A stretch of DNA of 64,000 nt, from the NCBI GenBank assembly GCA_964244725.1, contig CAXTJQ010000018.1:1-64000 (forward strand). Reading direction: 5' to 3'. Each line of letters starts with the position of its first letter. Position 1 is the first letter of the stretch. Under the pieces are notes generated by a model. The model was not told the DNA's origin, ran no database searches, and saw only the letters and a program-made list of their open reading frames with translations. A program made the translations under genes and the position numbers. This document shows, one piece after another, positions 8,077 to 16,815 of this stretch. Source of the DNA: Kumtagia sp964244725. Lineage in GTDB: Bacteria > Pseudomonadota > Alphaproteobacteria > Rhizobiales > Rhizobiaceae.

Positions 8077-9834
8077 CTAGCGCATTTCCGTTGGCGCAGC
8101 CGCTCCGATCAATCCCAGTCCCGACGTCACGACATCAAGCACCGCCTGGACCAGTCCAAGCCTTGCCAGAGTCAACTGTGGATCGTTTACCTTAACAAAC
8201 CGTAAGTCCGTATTGTCGTTGCCGCGATTCCAATGTCCATGGAACACGCTCGCGAGATCGTACAGATAAAAGGCGAGCCGATGCGGCTCGAGCGCCAGCG
8301 CGGCCGACTCCACCAGACGCGGATACTCCGCAAGCTTGCGGATCAGGGCAATTTCGCTCTCGTCGACCAGCAAACCCGCGCCGTGCGACAGCGTCGCACG
8401 CTCGAACTCGAAATCCGCGAACTGCTCGCGCGCCTGGCGGAAAACAGAGTGGCTCCGGGCCGAGGCGTATTGTACATAGAACACCGGATTGTCCTTCGAC
8501 TGCTCCGTCACCTTCGCGAAATCGAAATCGAGCGGCGCGTCGTTCTTGCGGTACAGCATCATGAAGCGGATCGGGTCGCGCCCGACCTCCTCGACAACCT
8601 CGCGCAGCGTGACGAAATCGCCCGACCGCTTGGACATGCGCACCGGCTCGCCGTTACGGTAGAGCTTGACCAGTTGGCACAGGAGCACCGTGAGCTTCAG
8701 CCGGTCGCCGCCGACGGCGCGGGCCAGGGCCTCCATGCGCTTGACGTAGCCGCCATGGTCGGCCCCGAGGATGAAGATCGTGTGCTCGAAACCGCGCGCC
8801 AGCTTGTCCTTCAGATAGGCGACATCGGCCGCGAAATAGGTGAACTGGCCGTCCGACTTGACCAGCGGCCGATCGATATCGTCGCCGACCGCGGTCGAGC
8901 GGAACAGCGTCTGCTCGCGGTCCTCCCAATCGTCCGGCTTCTCGCCCTTCGGCGGCGGCAGCTTGCCCTTGTAGATGTGGCCCTTGATCGTCAAGTCGGC
9001 GATCGCCGAGCGGATCGCCTTGGCGTTGTTGGCATGCAGCGACCGCTCGGAGAAAAAGACCTCGTGACGGATGTCGAGCAGGGCCAGATCCTCGCGGATC
9101 ATGACCATCATGGCGTCGACGGCGCGGTCCTTGACGATGGCCAGCATCTCGTCGTCGGGCATCTGGAGCAGGCCGCGGCCGTATTGCGCGGCGAGCGCTT
9201 GCCCGAGCGGAACGAGATAGTCGCCGGGGTAAAGCCCAGACGGCATCTCGCCGATGTCGTCGCCGAGCGCCTCGCGGTAGCGCAGGATGACCGACCGCGC
9301 CAGCACGTCGATCTGCGCGCCGGCGTCGTTGATCAGATATTCCTTGGTGACAACATGGCCGGTGAAGGTGAGGAGATTGGCGAGCGCGTCGCCGACGACC
9401 GCGCCACGGCAATGGCCGACATGCATCGGGCCGGTCGGATTGGCCGAGACATACTCGACATTGACCTTCCTGCCCCGACCGAGGTCAGAGCGGCCGAACG
9501 CGCCGTCCTGCGCGAGGAGGGCCGCGAGATAGGCATGCCAGTAGCTGTCTTTGAGCCGCAGATTGATGAAGCCGGGGCCAGCGACTGAGGCTTCAGCCAC
9601 GTCGGCTTCGTCGCGCAGCGCGGCGGCGATCGTTTCGGCCAGTTCGCGCGGATTCTGCCCGACCGCCTTGGCCAGCACCATCGCGACGTTCGTCGCGAGG
9701 TCGCCATGGCTCGGATCGCGCGGCGGCTCGACGGCGATGCGCGCCAGGTTCAGCGCCGCGCCGTTTAATGCTTGTAGATCAAGGGCCTCGACAGCCTCGA
9801 TGATCCGGCTTGTAAAGTCGGCAAACACGTTCAT
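8077..9834 (-). CDS. argS: Arginyl-tRNA synthetase
   Basis: Class I aminoacyl-tRNA synthetase charging tRNA-Arg with arginine in the cytoplasm. The 585-residue product has an N-terminal additional domain, the HIGH-box equivalent HVGH inside ANPTGPMHVGHCRGA (about residues 130-144), the KMSKS-like RMSKRSGD (about 396-403), and a C-terminal DALR anticodon-binding domain. I chose the ATG at 9834. A TTG three codons upstream is possible but too close to the only Shine-Dalgarno-like CAGGA. It lies downstream of dgt on the same strand. Confidence 0.96.
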   Translation of the reverse strand: MNVFADFTSRIIEAVEALDLQALNGAALNLARIAVEPPRDPSHGDLATNVAMVLAKAVGQNPRELAETIAAALRDEADVAEASVAGPGFINLRLKDSYWHAYLAALLAQDGAFGRSDLGRGRKVNVEYVSANPTGPMHVGHCRGAVVGDALANLLTFTGHVVTKEYLINDAGAQIDVLARSVILRYREALGDDIGEMPSGLYPGDYLVPLGQALAAQYGRGLLQMPDDEMLAIVKDRAVDAMMVMIREDLALLDIRHEVFFSERSLHANNAKAIRSAIADLTIKGHIYKGKLPPPKGEKPDDWEDREQTLFRSTAVGDDIDRPLVKSDGQFTYFAADVAYLKDKLARGFEHTIFILGADHGGYVKRMEALARAVGGDRLKLTVLLCQLVKLYRNGEPVRMSKRSGDFVTLREVVEEVGRDPIRFMMLYRKNDAPLDFDFAKVTEQSKDNPVFYVQYASARSHSVFRQAREQFADFEFERATLSHGAGLLVDESEIALIRKLAEYPRLVESAALALEPHRLAFYLYDLASVFHGHWNRGNDNTDLRFVKVNDPQLTLARLGLVQAVLDVVTSGLGLIGAAAPTEMR

Positions 9835-9899
9835 TCGGTGCAATCCTGGAAAAAAACGCCGACGGCGACCGTCAAACCGGCCCGAAAACGCGTCCGCAC

Positions 9900-11120
9900 C
9901 TAACGCAGATCGGGCTTTCGGTCAAACAGGCGCGCATATTCCTTGAGCGCGTAGGGGTCGGTCATGCCGGCCAGGAAATCGGCGACGTGCCGCGCCTTGA
10001 TCGCGTCCCCCGCGCGGTCGAGGCCCTCGCGCCAGCCCTCGGGCATCTTGCGCGGATCGTCGAGATAGGCGTCGAACAGGTCGCGCACCACCCGGTCGGC
10101 CTCGATGCGGACGCGCACCACGCTCTCGTGACGATAGATGGTCCTGAACAGAAACGCCTTGAGCTCCTTCTCGGCGATCCCAAGAGTTTCCGAGAAGGTC
10201 ACGATCGTCTCGCCGGCGCCGCGCACCGCATCGGCGCTGCCGGGCGCCAGGCGGGCGAGATTGGCGCCGGCCGTGGTTATCGCGTCCTCCACCATGACGG
10301 TGATCTGCCGCCGCATCAATTCGTGACCCGTCCGCACGTCGTCGAGGCCGGGATAGCGGCCGCGAACCTGCGCGAGCAGCCCGCCGGGCAGCGCGACGCC
10401 GCTCAGCATATCGAGCGAGATCAGACCCGCGCGCAGACCGTCGTCGATGTCATGGGTGTTATAGGCGATATCGTCGGCGATCGCCGCGCATTGGGCCTCG
10501 AGGCCGGCGCGCCGGTCGAGTTCGAGATCGTGCAGTTGCGAGTAGTTCAGGATCGTCTGCGGCACGGGGCCGTCCAGCCCCTGCCCGCGCGCATCCGTCA
10601 GCGGGCCGTTGTGCTTGACTAGGCCCTCCAGGGTCTCCCAGGTCAGGTTGAGCCCGTCGAACTCGGCGTAGCGCCGCTCCAGCCGGGTGACGATGCGCAG
10701 CGACTGCGCGTTGTGGTCGAACCCGCCCCAGGCCTCCATCTTGGCGTCGAGCGCATCCTCGCCGGTGTGGCCGAACGGCGTGTGGCCGAAATCGTGGACC
10801 AGCGCGAGGGCCTCGGCCAGGTCCTCGTCGCAGCGCAGGGCGCGGGCCAGCGCGCGGGCGATCTGGGCAACCTCGATCGTGTGCGTGAGGCGGGTGCGGA
10901 AATGATCGCCTTCGTGCGCCACGAACACTTGGGTCTTGTGCTTGAGGCGGCGAAAGGCGGTCGAATGGATGATGCGGTCGCGGTCGCGCTGGAACGGCGT
11001 GCGTGTCGGGCTTTCGGGTTCGGAAAGCAGCCGGCCCCGCGATTGCGCCGGATCGCAGGCGTAGACCGCGCGCGGCCGGTAGCCGAAGCCGATGTCGCCC
11101 AGTCCGCTCGTACGATCCAT
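9900..11120 (-). CDS. dgt: Deoxyguanosinetriphosphate triphosphohydrolase-like protein (HD domain)
   Basis: HD-family dNTP triphosphohydrolase releasing tripolyphosphate from deoxynucleoside triphosphates. The 406-residue product has the metal ligands in THTIEVAQIAR and VHDFGHTPFGH (HD at about residue 110), then the DNAQS-like segment FDHNAQSLRIVTRLE. This is the dGTPase-like subtype common in alphaproteobacteria, usually annotated as Dgt-like because substrate range varies. I take the ATG at 11120. A longer frame to 11183 would extend into the promoter region shared with the divergent Fe-S carrier gene. Confidence 0.9.
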   Translation of the reverse strand: MDRTSGLGDIGFGYRPRAVYACDPAQSRGRLLSEPESPTRTPFQRDRDRIIHSTAFRRLKHKTQVFVAHEGDHFRTRLTHTIEVAQIARALARALRCDEDLAEALALVHDFGHTPFGHTGEDALDAKMEAWGGFDHNAQSLRIVTRLERRYAEFDGLNLTWETLEGLVKHNGPLTDARGQGLDGPVPQTILNYSQLHDLELDRRAGLEAQCAAIADDIAYNTHDIDDGLRAGLISLDMLSGVALPGGLLAQVRGRYPGLDDVRTGHELMRRQITVMVEDAITTAGANLARLAPGSADAVRGAGETIVTFSETLGIAEKELKAFLFRTIYRHESVVRVRIEADRVVRDLFDAYLDDPRKMPEGWREGLDRAGDAIKARHVADFLAGMTDPYALKEYARLFDRKPDLR

Positions 11121-11188
11121 GGCGCCCGTTGACTTGCCCTGAAGGGCTTCATACCTATTGAGCGAACTCGAACGCAAGGTCACGTCGC

Positions 11189-11536
11189 ATGGGCGCCGAT
11201 GCCAAGACGACCATGAAAGTGGAGATGACCGACGCCGCGGCGAGGCGCATCGCCGCCATCGTGGCCAGGGACCCGTCGAAATCGGCGTTGCGGGTGGCCG
11301 TCGAGGGCGGCGGCTGCTCCGGTTTTTCCTACAAGTTCGACCTGACCGAGGCTCGCAACGACGATGACGTCGCCATCGAGCGCAACGGCGCGACGGTGCT
11401 GATCGACGACATGTCGCTGATTTACATGGGCGGTTCGGTGATCGATTTCGTCGATGACCTGATGGGCCAGTCGTTCCAGATCAAAAATCCGAACGCCGTC
11501 GCCTCCTGCGGCTGCGGCACGAGTTTTTCCGTCTAA
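11189..11536 (+). CDS. erpA: ErpA/IscA-type iron-sulfur cluster insertion protein
   Basis: A-type carrier that delivers Fe-S clusters to apoproteins. The 115-residue product has the three invariant cysteines, C43 in GGGCSGF and C107 and C109 in SCGCG near the C-terminus, on a HesB-like fold. An AAGGT sequence lies upstream of the ATG. It is transcribed away from dgt and followed 36 bases later by xthA on the same strand, a common neighbourhood in rhizobia. Whether it acts as ErpA or as another A-type carrier cannot be decided from sequence alone. Confidence 0.9.
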   Translation: MGADAKTTMKVEMTDAAARRIAAIVARDPSKSALRVAVEGGGCSGFSYKFDLTEARNDDDVAIERNGATVLIDDMSLIYMGGSVIDFVDDLMGQSFQIKNPNAVASCGCGTSFSV

Positions 11537-11572
11537 ATTCCTTCAGGCAGGCTCGCTGAACGAAGAACGGCC

Positions 11573-12358
11573 ATGAAGATCGCGACCTGGAACATCAACG
11601 GCGTCAAGGCGCGGCTCGAGAACCTTCTGGTCTGGCTGAAGGAAAGCGCGCCGGACATCGCCTGCCTGCAGGAGATCAAATCCGTCGACGAGCAGTTTCC
11701 GCGCTCCGCGATCGAAGCGCTCGGCTACCACGTCGAGACGCATGGCCAGAAGGGTTTCAACGGCGTCGCGATCCTGTCGAAAATTCGTTTCGACGAGGTC
11801 AACCGCCGCCTGCCCGGCGACGACGAGGACGAGCAGGCGCGCTTCATCGAGGGCGTTTTCTCGACCGAACGCGGCGTGTTGCGGGTCGTTTCGCTCTATC
11901 TGCCGAACGGCAACCCGGTCGAGGAAGAGCGCAAGTTCGGGTTCAAGCTGAAATGGATGGACCGGCTGGAGCGCTGGGCGCAGGCGCGTCTGGCGCTCGA
12001 GGAGCCGCTGATCCTGGCCGGCGACTATAACGTGATCCCCGAGCGGGCCGACGCCCGCTTTCCGGACAACTGGCTCGGCGATGCGCTTTTCCAGCCGCAA
12101 ACGCGCCAAGCGTTTCGCCGGCTTGCCGATCTCGGTTTCGTCGAGGCCACGCGGGCCGTCACCGACGCCAGGGATGTCTATTCCTTCTGGGACTACCAGG
12201 CCGGCGCCTGGCAGAAGAACAACGGCATCCGCATCGACTTCCAGCTTCTGTCGCCGGAAGCGGCCGACCTGCTGCGCTCCGCCGGAGCCGAGAAGCATGT
12301 GCGCGCCTGGGAAAAGCCGTCCGACCATGTCCCCGTCGTGGTCGATCTCGCAGCCTGA
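11573..12358 (+). CDS. xthA: Exodeoxyribonuclease III
   Basis: Abasic-site endonuclease and 3'-5' exonuclease of base excision repair. The 261-residue product shows the endonuclease/exonuclease/phosphatase fold: TWNINGVKAR (metal-binding Asn, residues about 5-14), CLQEIK with the metal-binding Glu, GDYNVIPE with the catalytic Asp-Asn pair, and a terminal SDHVPV with the catalytic Asp-His pair. It lies 36 bases after the Fe-S carrier gene and converges with exoR. Confidence 0.95.
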   Translation: MKIATWNINGVKARLENLLVWLKESAPDIACLQEIKSVDEQFPRSAIEALGYHVETHGQKGFNGVAILSKIRFDEVNRRLPGDDEDEQARFIEGVFSTERGVLRVVSLYLPNGNPVEEERKFGFKLKWMDRLERWAQARLALEEPLILAGDYNVIPERADARFPDNWLGDALFQPQTRQAFRRLADLGFVEATRAVTDARDVYSFWDYQAGAWQKNNGIRIDFQLLSPEAADLLRSAGAEKHVRAWEKPSDHVPVVVDLAA

Positions 12359-12384
12359 GTCTTCCGCCCTCCAAGCGACGCGCG

Positions 12385-13326
12385 CTACCGCCCGCCCTTG
12401 ACCAGAATATCCTCGGCGAGCGCGATCGCCGTGCGGCGGTCGGTCTCCGGCGCGAGCGCGAACGCTTCCTCCTGCATGCCGCGGATCCAGCTCTTGTCGG
12501 CGGGGTCCGCCCGTTCGAGCGCCGCCGTCATCATCGCTAGCCCGCGCACCACCTTGCCGCTCTGGAACAGCAGGTTGCCGAGCGTCGCCTGCGCGCCGGC
12601 ATGGCCCTTTTCGGCCGCGAGTTGCAGCCAGCGCCCGGCCTGACGCACGCTCCTCTTCACGCCGTCTCCGCGCAGGAACATCTTGCCCATCTCGAACTGC
12701 GCATTCGGATTGCGGTAGTTGGCAGCGGCCCGCATGTAATATTGCTGCGCCGTCGCAGGATCGGGCTGGACCGGGCTGTTGGGAATGCCCTCCTGCCAGT
12801 AGCTGCCGAGCGCCACCAGCGCGTCGGACATGTAGCTCTCCTCGGGCGTGCCGGGCTCGACGTCCTGGTCGGCGATCTCGCTGAAGAACTTGAACGCCTC
12901 GTAGTCGTTGCGGTCGACGCCGTCGCCTTGCGCATACATGCGCGCGAGCTTCCACGTCGCGCCGATCTGGCCTTTTTCGGCGGCATATTTATAGGCCTCG
13001 ACCGCCTGGTCCTTGTGGCCGCTCTTGTAGGCGCTGAAGCCGAACTGGAACACCGCCCAGGGGTTGGACTGCTCCTTGACCGCGCCCTTGTCGTCGAAGA
13101 TGCGCTCGTCGAACGCCAAGGTGCCGTCCGTCGCCGTCAACAGCGAGGCGAAGGCCAAGGCCGACAGCGCCGCCGATTTCAGGGCGGACGTTCGACGTAT
13201 CGCGCGCTTTTTCCGAGCCGCGACTCGCGGCGCGACGGTCGCCGCCGGACGGCCGATGAACACCGCCGCATCGATCGACGCGAAGGATCCGGACACTGCA
13301 AACAAGGGACGCGGGCTGTGCATCAT
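12385..13326 (-). CDS. exoR: ExoR-type exopolysaccharide regulator, Sel1/TPR repeats
   Basis: ExoR is a periplasmic Sel1-repeat protein. In Sinorhizobium it represses succinoglycan synthesis and activates motility by inhibiting the ChvG(ExoS)-ChvI two-component system. The product (313 residues from 13326) has a basic N-terminus followed by a secretory signal (LKSAALSALAFASLLTA), then Sel1 repeats including AVEAYKYAAEKGQ, ATWKLARMYAQGDGVDRN, AQFEMGKMFLRGDGVKR and AGAQATLGNLLFQSGK. The overall match to rhizobial ExoR as I recall it is good. An AGGAAAG site precedes the tandem ATGs at 13326 and 13323. No chvG, chvI or exoS gene is in the window. Confidence 0.8.
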   Translation of the reverse strand: MMHSPRPLFAVSGSFASIDAAVFIGRPAATVAPRVAARKKRAIRRTSALKSAALSALAFASLLTATDGTLAFDERIFDDKGAVKEQSNPWAVFQFGFSAYKSGHKDQAVEAYKYAAEKGQIGATWKLARMYAQGDGVDRNDYEAFKFFSEIADQDVEPGTPEESYMSDALVALGSYWQEGIPNSPVQPDPATAQQYYMRAAANYRNPNAQFEMGKMFLRGDGVKRSVRQAGRWLQLAAEKGHAGAQATLGNLLFQSGKVVRGLAMMTAALERADPADKSWIRGMQEEAFALAPETDRRTAIALAEDILVKGGR

Positions 13327-13534
13327 CTTTCCTGCCGCGTGGCCGCGGCTGTCGGGTTCGTCAGTTGGCCCCCGCCAAAGACACCTTCCGGGTGCGCCGG
13401 GTTTATGGCGGGAAGTGGGCATCTGACAGGCCACGACCCGGACCCGATCGCTTGTTTTGACTCTGTTGCGCAAACGTCACAAATCGTTTGCCGACGCCGG
13501 CGCGCGCGTTCCCCAACGCCGGCCTCGCGACAAC

Positions 13535-13560
13535 AAAAAACCCCGCCGGCGAGGCGGGGT
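13535..13560 (-). terminator. Intrinsic terminator of the HU gene
   Basis: A seven-base GC stem (13541-13547 with 13553-13559) and five-base loop are followed on the minus strand by six T residues. It lies 46 bases after the hupB stop, in the right orientation. Confidence 0.8.
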
Positions 13561-13605
13561 TCAAGTCGATCGGGGCGTTGAGCGCTCGAAGCGCCCGGCG
13601 TGCAA

Positions 13606-13878
13606 TCAGTTCACGGCGTCCTTGAGGCCCTTGCCGGCGCTGAACTTCGGAACGGTGCGGGCGGGAATCTTGACCTCGGCGCCGGTCTGGGGATTGCGGC
13701 CGGTGGTCGCCGCGCGCTTGGAGACGGTGAAATTGCCGAAGCCGACGAGGCGCACGTCGCCGCCCTTCTTGAGCTCGTCCATGATCACCGAGAAAACCTG
13801 CTCGACTGCCGCCTGGGCCTTGTTCTTTTCGAGGCCCGCGCCTTCGGCAACGGCAGTCACCAGTTCGTTTTTGTTCAT
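13606..13878 (-). CDS. hupB: DNA-binding protein HU
   Basis: HU is a small nucleoid protein that binds and bends DNA without strong sequence preference. The 90-residue product starts MNKNELV and carries the signature GFGNFTVSKRAATTGRNPQTG, including the DNA-intercalating arm with Arg-Asn-Pro. A GGAAGG sequence precedes the start. It lies downstream of lon on the same strand, as in many alphaproteobacteria, and has its own terminator. Confidence 0.96.
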   Translation of the reverse strand: MNKNELVTAVAEGAGLEKNKAQAAVEQVFSVIMDELKKGGDVRLVGFGNFTVSKRAATTGRNPQTGAEVKIPARTVPKFSAGKGLKDAVN

Positions 13879-14012
13879 CGCTGTTTCCTTCCGTGAAAAT
13901 GATCCGGGTAAGGCGCAACCACCGAAGTCCGGACGGGGGACTTGATCTCAACTTAACGCGGCCGGGCTTCACGCACAGGTCAAAACCCGAGAGTTCCGCC
14001 GTTTGTCACATG

Positions 14013-14038
14013 AAAAAGCCGGGCGCAAGGCCCGGCTT
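14013..14038 (-). terminator. Intrinsic terminator after lon
   Basis: An eight-base stem (14017-14024 with 14030-14037) and short loop are followed on the minus strand by five T residues. It lies about 32 bases past the lon stop and separates lon from hupB. Confidence 0.75.
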
Positions 14039-14069
14039 CAGCTTTTGGAGGATTCCGCCGGCCCAATCG

Positions 14070-16487
14070 TCAGTGGGCGAGCGCCTTGGCGACTTCGTCG
14101 GCCGCCCCCGCCTTGGCGGCGACCGGCTCGACAGGTTCGGTCCATTCGATCGGGTCCGGCATCCGCACCAGCGCGTGGCGCAGCACCTCGCCGACCCTGC
14201 CGACCGGCACGATTTCCATGCCGCTCTTCACATTGTCCGGAATCTCGGCCAGATCCTTGGCGTTCTCCTCCGGAATGAGCACCTTCTTGATGCCGCCGCG
14301 CAGCGCCGCGAGCAATTTCTCCTTGAGGCCGCCGATCGGCAGCACCCGTCCGCGCAACGTGATCTCGCCGGTCATCGCGATATCCGCGCGCACCGGGATC
14401 CCGGTCAGCACAGACACAATGGCCGTCGCCATCGCCACGCCCGCCGACGGCCCGTCCTTGGGGGTCGCGCCCTCCGGGACGTGGACGTGGATGTCGCGCT
14501 TGTCGAACAGCGGCGGCTCGATGCCGAAATCGATCGCCCTCGAACGGACGTAGGACGCCGCCGCCGAGATCGATTCCTTCATCACCTCCTTGAGGTTGCC
14601 GGTGACGGTCATCTTGCCCTTGCCGGGCATCATCACGCCTTCGATCGTCAGCAACTCGCCGCCGACCTCGGTCCACGCCAGACCGGTCACGACGCCGACC
14701 TGATCGTCGTCCTCGGCCCGGCCGAAGCGGAACTTCTCGACGCCGAGATAGGTGTTCAGGTTCTCGCCGCTGACCGTGATCGTCTCCTTGCTCTTCGATT
14801 TGATGATCTCGGTCACCGCCTTGCGCCCGAGCTTCATCAACTCGCGTTCGAGGCTGCGCACGCCGGCCTCGCGGGTGTAGACCTGGATGATGCCGCGGAT
14901 GGCGTCCTCGGTCACCGCGAACTCCTTGGGCTGCAGCGCATGGTCGCGCATCACCTTCGGCAGCAGATGCCGCTTGGCGATCTCGATCTTCTCGTCCTCG
15001 GTGTAGCCCGCGATCCGGATGATCTCCATGCGGTCCATCAACGGCGCGGGGATATTCAGCGTGTTGGCCGTGGTGACGAACATCACGCTCGACAGGTCGT
15101 ATTCGACCTCGAGATAATGATCCATGAACGTGGCGTTCTGTTCCGGATCGAGCACTTCGAGAAGCGCCGACGAGGGGTCGCCGCGGAAGTCCTGGCCCAT
15201 CTTGTCGATCTCGTCGAGCAGGAAGAGCGGGTTGGATTTCTTGGCCTTCTTCATCGACTGCACGACCTTGCCGGGCATCGAACCGATATAGGTCCGGCGG
15301 TGGCCGCGGATTTCGGCCTCGTCGCGCACGCCGCCCAGCGCCATGCGCACGAACTCGCGGCCGGTCGCCTTGGCGATCGATTTGCCGAGCGACGTCTTGC
15401 CGACGCCGGGAGGGCCGACGAGACACAGGATCGGCCCCTTGATCTTCTTCTGGCGGCTTTGCACGGCCAGATACTCGACGATCCGGTCCTTGACCTTGTC
15501 GAGGCCGAAATGATCGGCGTCGAGCACGTCCTGCGAGAAGCTCAGGTCGGTCTTGACCTTGGAATTCCTGCCCCACGGGATCGACAGCAGCCAGTCAAGA
15601 TAATTGCGCACCACGGTCGATTCCGCCGACATCGGCGACATCGTCCGCAACTTCTTCAGCTCTGCATCCGCCTTTTCGCGCGCTTCTTTGGAGAGCTTGG
15701 TCTTCTTGATGCGGGCTTCCAGCTCGGCGACCTCGTCGCGGCCGTCCTCGCCCTCGCCCAGCTCCTTCTGGATCGCCTTCATCTGCTCGTTGAGGTAATA
15801 TTCGCGCTGCGTCTTCTCCATCTGGCGCTTGACGCGCGAGCGGATGCGCTTCTCGACCTGCAGGACCGAGATTTCCGACTCCATGAAGCCCATGGCCTTC
15901 TCCAGCCGCTCCTTGACCGACAGCGTGCCCAGCATCTCCTGCTTTTCCGCAATCTTGATCGCCAGATGCGAGGCGACGGTGTCGGCGAGCTTGGAGAAAT
16001 CGTCGATCTGGCTGGCGGCGCCCACCACCTCGGGCGAGATCTTCTTGTTCAGCTTCACGTAGTTCTCGAAATCGGAGACCACGGAGCGGGCGAGCGCTTC
16101 GATCTCGACCTCTTCTTCTTCCGGCTCGAGCAGCACCACCGCATGGGCTTCGTGAAAATCGGTCCGGGCCGTGAACGCCGTGATGTTGGCGCGCGCGGTG
16201 CCCTCGACCAGAACCTTAACGGTGCCGTCGGGGAGCTTCAGCAATTGCAAGACGTTGGCCAGCGTGCCGATGTCAAAGATCGCGTCGGAGGCCGGATCGT
16301 CGTCGGAGGCGTTCATTTGGGTCGCGAGCAGGATCTGTTTCTCGGCGCCCATCACCTCTTCCAGCGCCTTGATCGACTTTTCGCGCCCGACGAAGAGCGG
16401 CACGATCATGTGCGGGAACACGACGATGTCGCGCAGTGGGAGGACTGCGAACACGCCGTGGCCGAGCGGAACGGGAGTTTTGGCCAT
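14070..16487 (-). CDS. lon: ATP-dependent protease La (Lon)
   Basis: Lon is a cytoplasmic AAA+ serine protease hexamer degrading misfolded and regulatory proteins. The product (805 residues from 16487) has the N-terminal substrate domain starting VLPLRDIVVFPHM, a Walker A motif GPPGVGKTSLGKS at about 355-367, Walker B PLFLLDEIDKMG, and a C-terminal protease domain with the catalytic serine in KDGPSAGVAMA (about 678) and lysine in GGLKEKLLAA (about 721). I use the ATG at 16487; the 20-codon upstream extension is not Lon-like. It belongs to the clpP-clpX-lon-hup order usual in alphaproteobacteria, although here other genes lie between clpX and lon. Confidence 0.96.
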   Translation of the reverse strand: MAKTPVPLGHGVFAVLPLRDIVVFPHMIVPLFVGREKSIKALEEVMGAEKQILLATQMNASDDDPASDAIFDIGTLANVLQLLKLPDGTVKVLVEGTARANITAFTARTDFHEAHAVVLLEPEEEEVEIEALARSVVSDFENYVKLNKKISPEVVGAASQIDDFSKLADTVASHLAIKIAEKQEMLGTLSVKERLEKAMGFMESEISVLQVEKRIRSRVKRQMEKTQREYYLNEQMKAIQKELGEGEDGRDEVAELEARIKKTKLSKEAREKADAELKKLRTMSPMSAESTVVRNYLDWLLSIPWGRNSKVKTDLSFSQDVLDADHFGLDKVKDRIVEYLAVQSRQKKIKGPILCLVGPPGVGKTSLGKSIAKATGREFVRMALGGVRDEAEIRGHRRTYIGSMPGKVVQSMKKAKKSNPLFLLDEIDKMGQDFRGDPSSALLEVLDPEQNATFMDHYLEVEYDLSSVMFVTTANTLNIPAPLMDRMEIIRIAGYTEDEKIEIAKRHLLPKVMRDHALQPKEFAVTEDAIRGIIQVYTREAGVRSLERELMKLGRKAVTEIIKSKSKETITVSGENLNTYLGVEKFRFGRAEDDDQVGVVTGLAWTEVGGELLTIEGVMMPGKGKMTVTGNLKEVMKESISAAASYVRSRAIDFGIEPPLFDKRDIHVHVPEGATPKDGPSAGVAMATAIVSVLTGIPVRADIAMTGEITLRGRVLPIGGLKEKLLAALRGGIKKVLIPEENAKDLAEIPDNVKSGMEIVPVGRVGEVLRHALVRMPDPIEWTEPVEPVAAKAGAADEVAKALAH

Positions 16488-16815
16488 TTCGGTACCTTTC
16501 TGTCGCGGCCGCTTTCGAGCCGACCGCGAATCCATCCTATCGGGCACAAGCCCTTCCGCCTATCGCCGTCAAGTGCGGCACATTCGAGCACGGAAGGAAG
16601 CCCCTGACTACCAGTGATAATTGTGGGCGAAGGACCCAAAGATCAAGGGCTTCGGCTTTTCGCAGCCCATCTGCGACCGAACCGCCTTCTGTTCGCGGAT
16701 TGACCTTGATCCACTATTCATCTTCCACAACACTCGATGGATGCATCGTCCCCGTGACGCAGGCCTCGACCGCGGCCTGGACGGTCACGCGGGAAGCTTG
16801 AACTGGAGGTATGTC
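16488..16815. other. Intergenic stretch between divergent lon and the DUF1513 gene
   Basis: No coding sequence is supported in these 328 bases. They must hold the promoters of lon (minus) and of the DUF1513 gene (plus). A TTGACC at 16700-16705 on the plus strand looks like a -35 element, but no convincing -10 follows at the right distance. Confidence 0.4.

Noticed and set aside
14038..15576. A second minus-strand frame inside lon
   Set aside because: It overlaps the catalytic part of Lon in another frame and is Arg/Gly/Pro-rich without motifs.
13893..16607. A 904-codon plus-strand open frame across lon
   Set aside because: The minus strand encodes a full Lon protease with all motifs; the plus frame is rich in His, Arg, Leu and Asp and resembles no protein.
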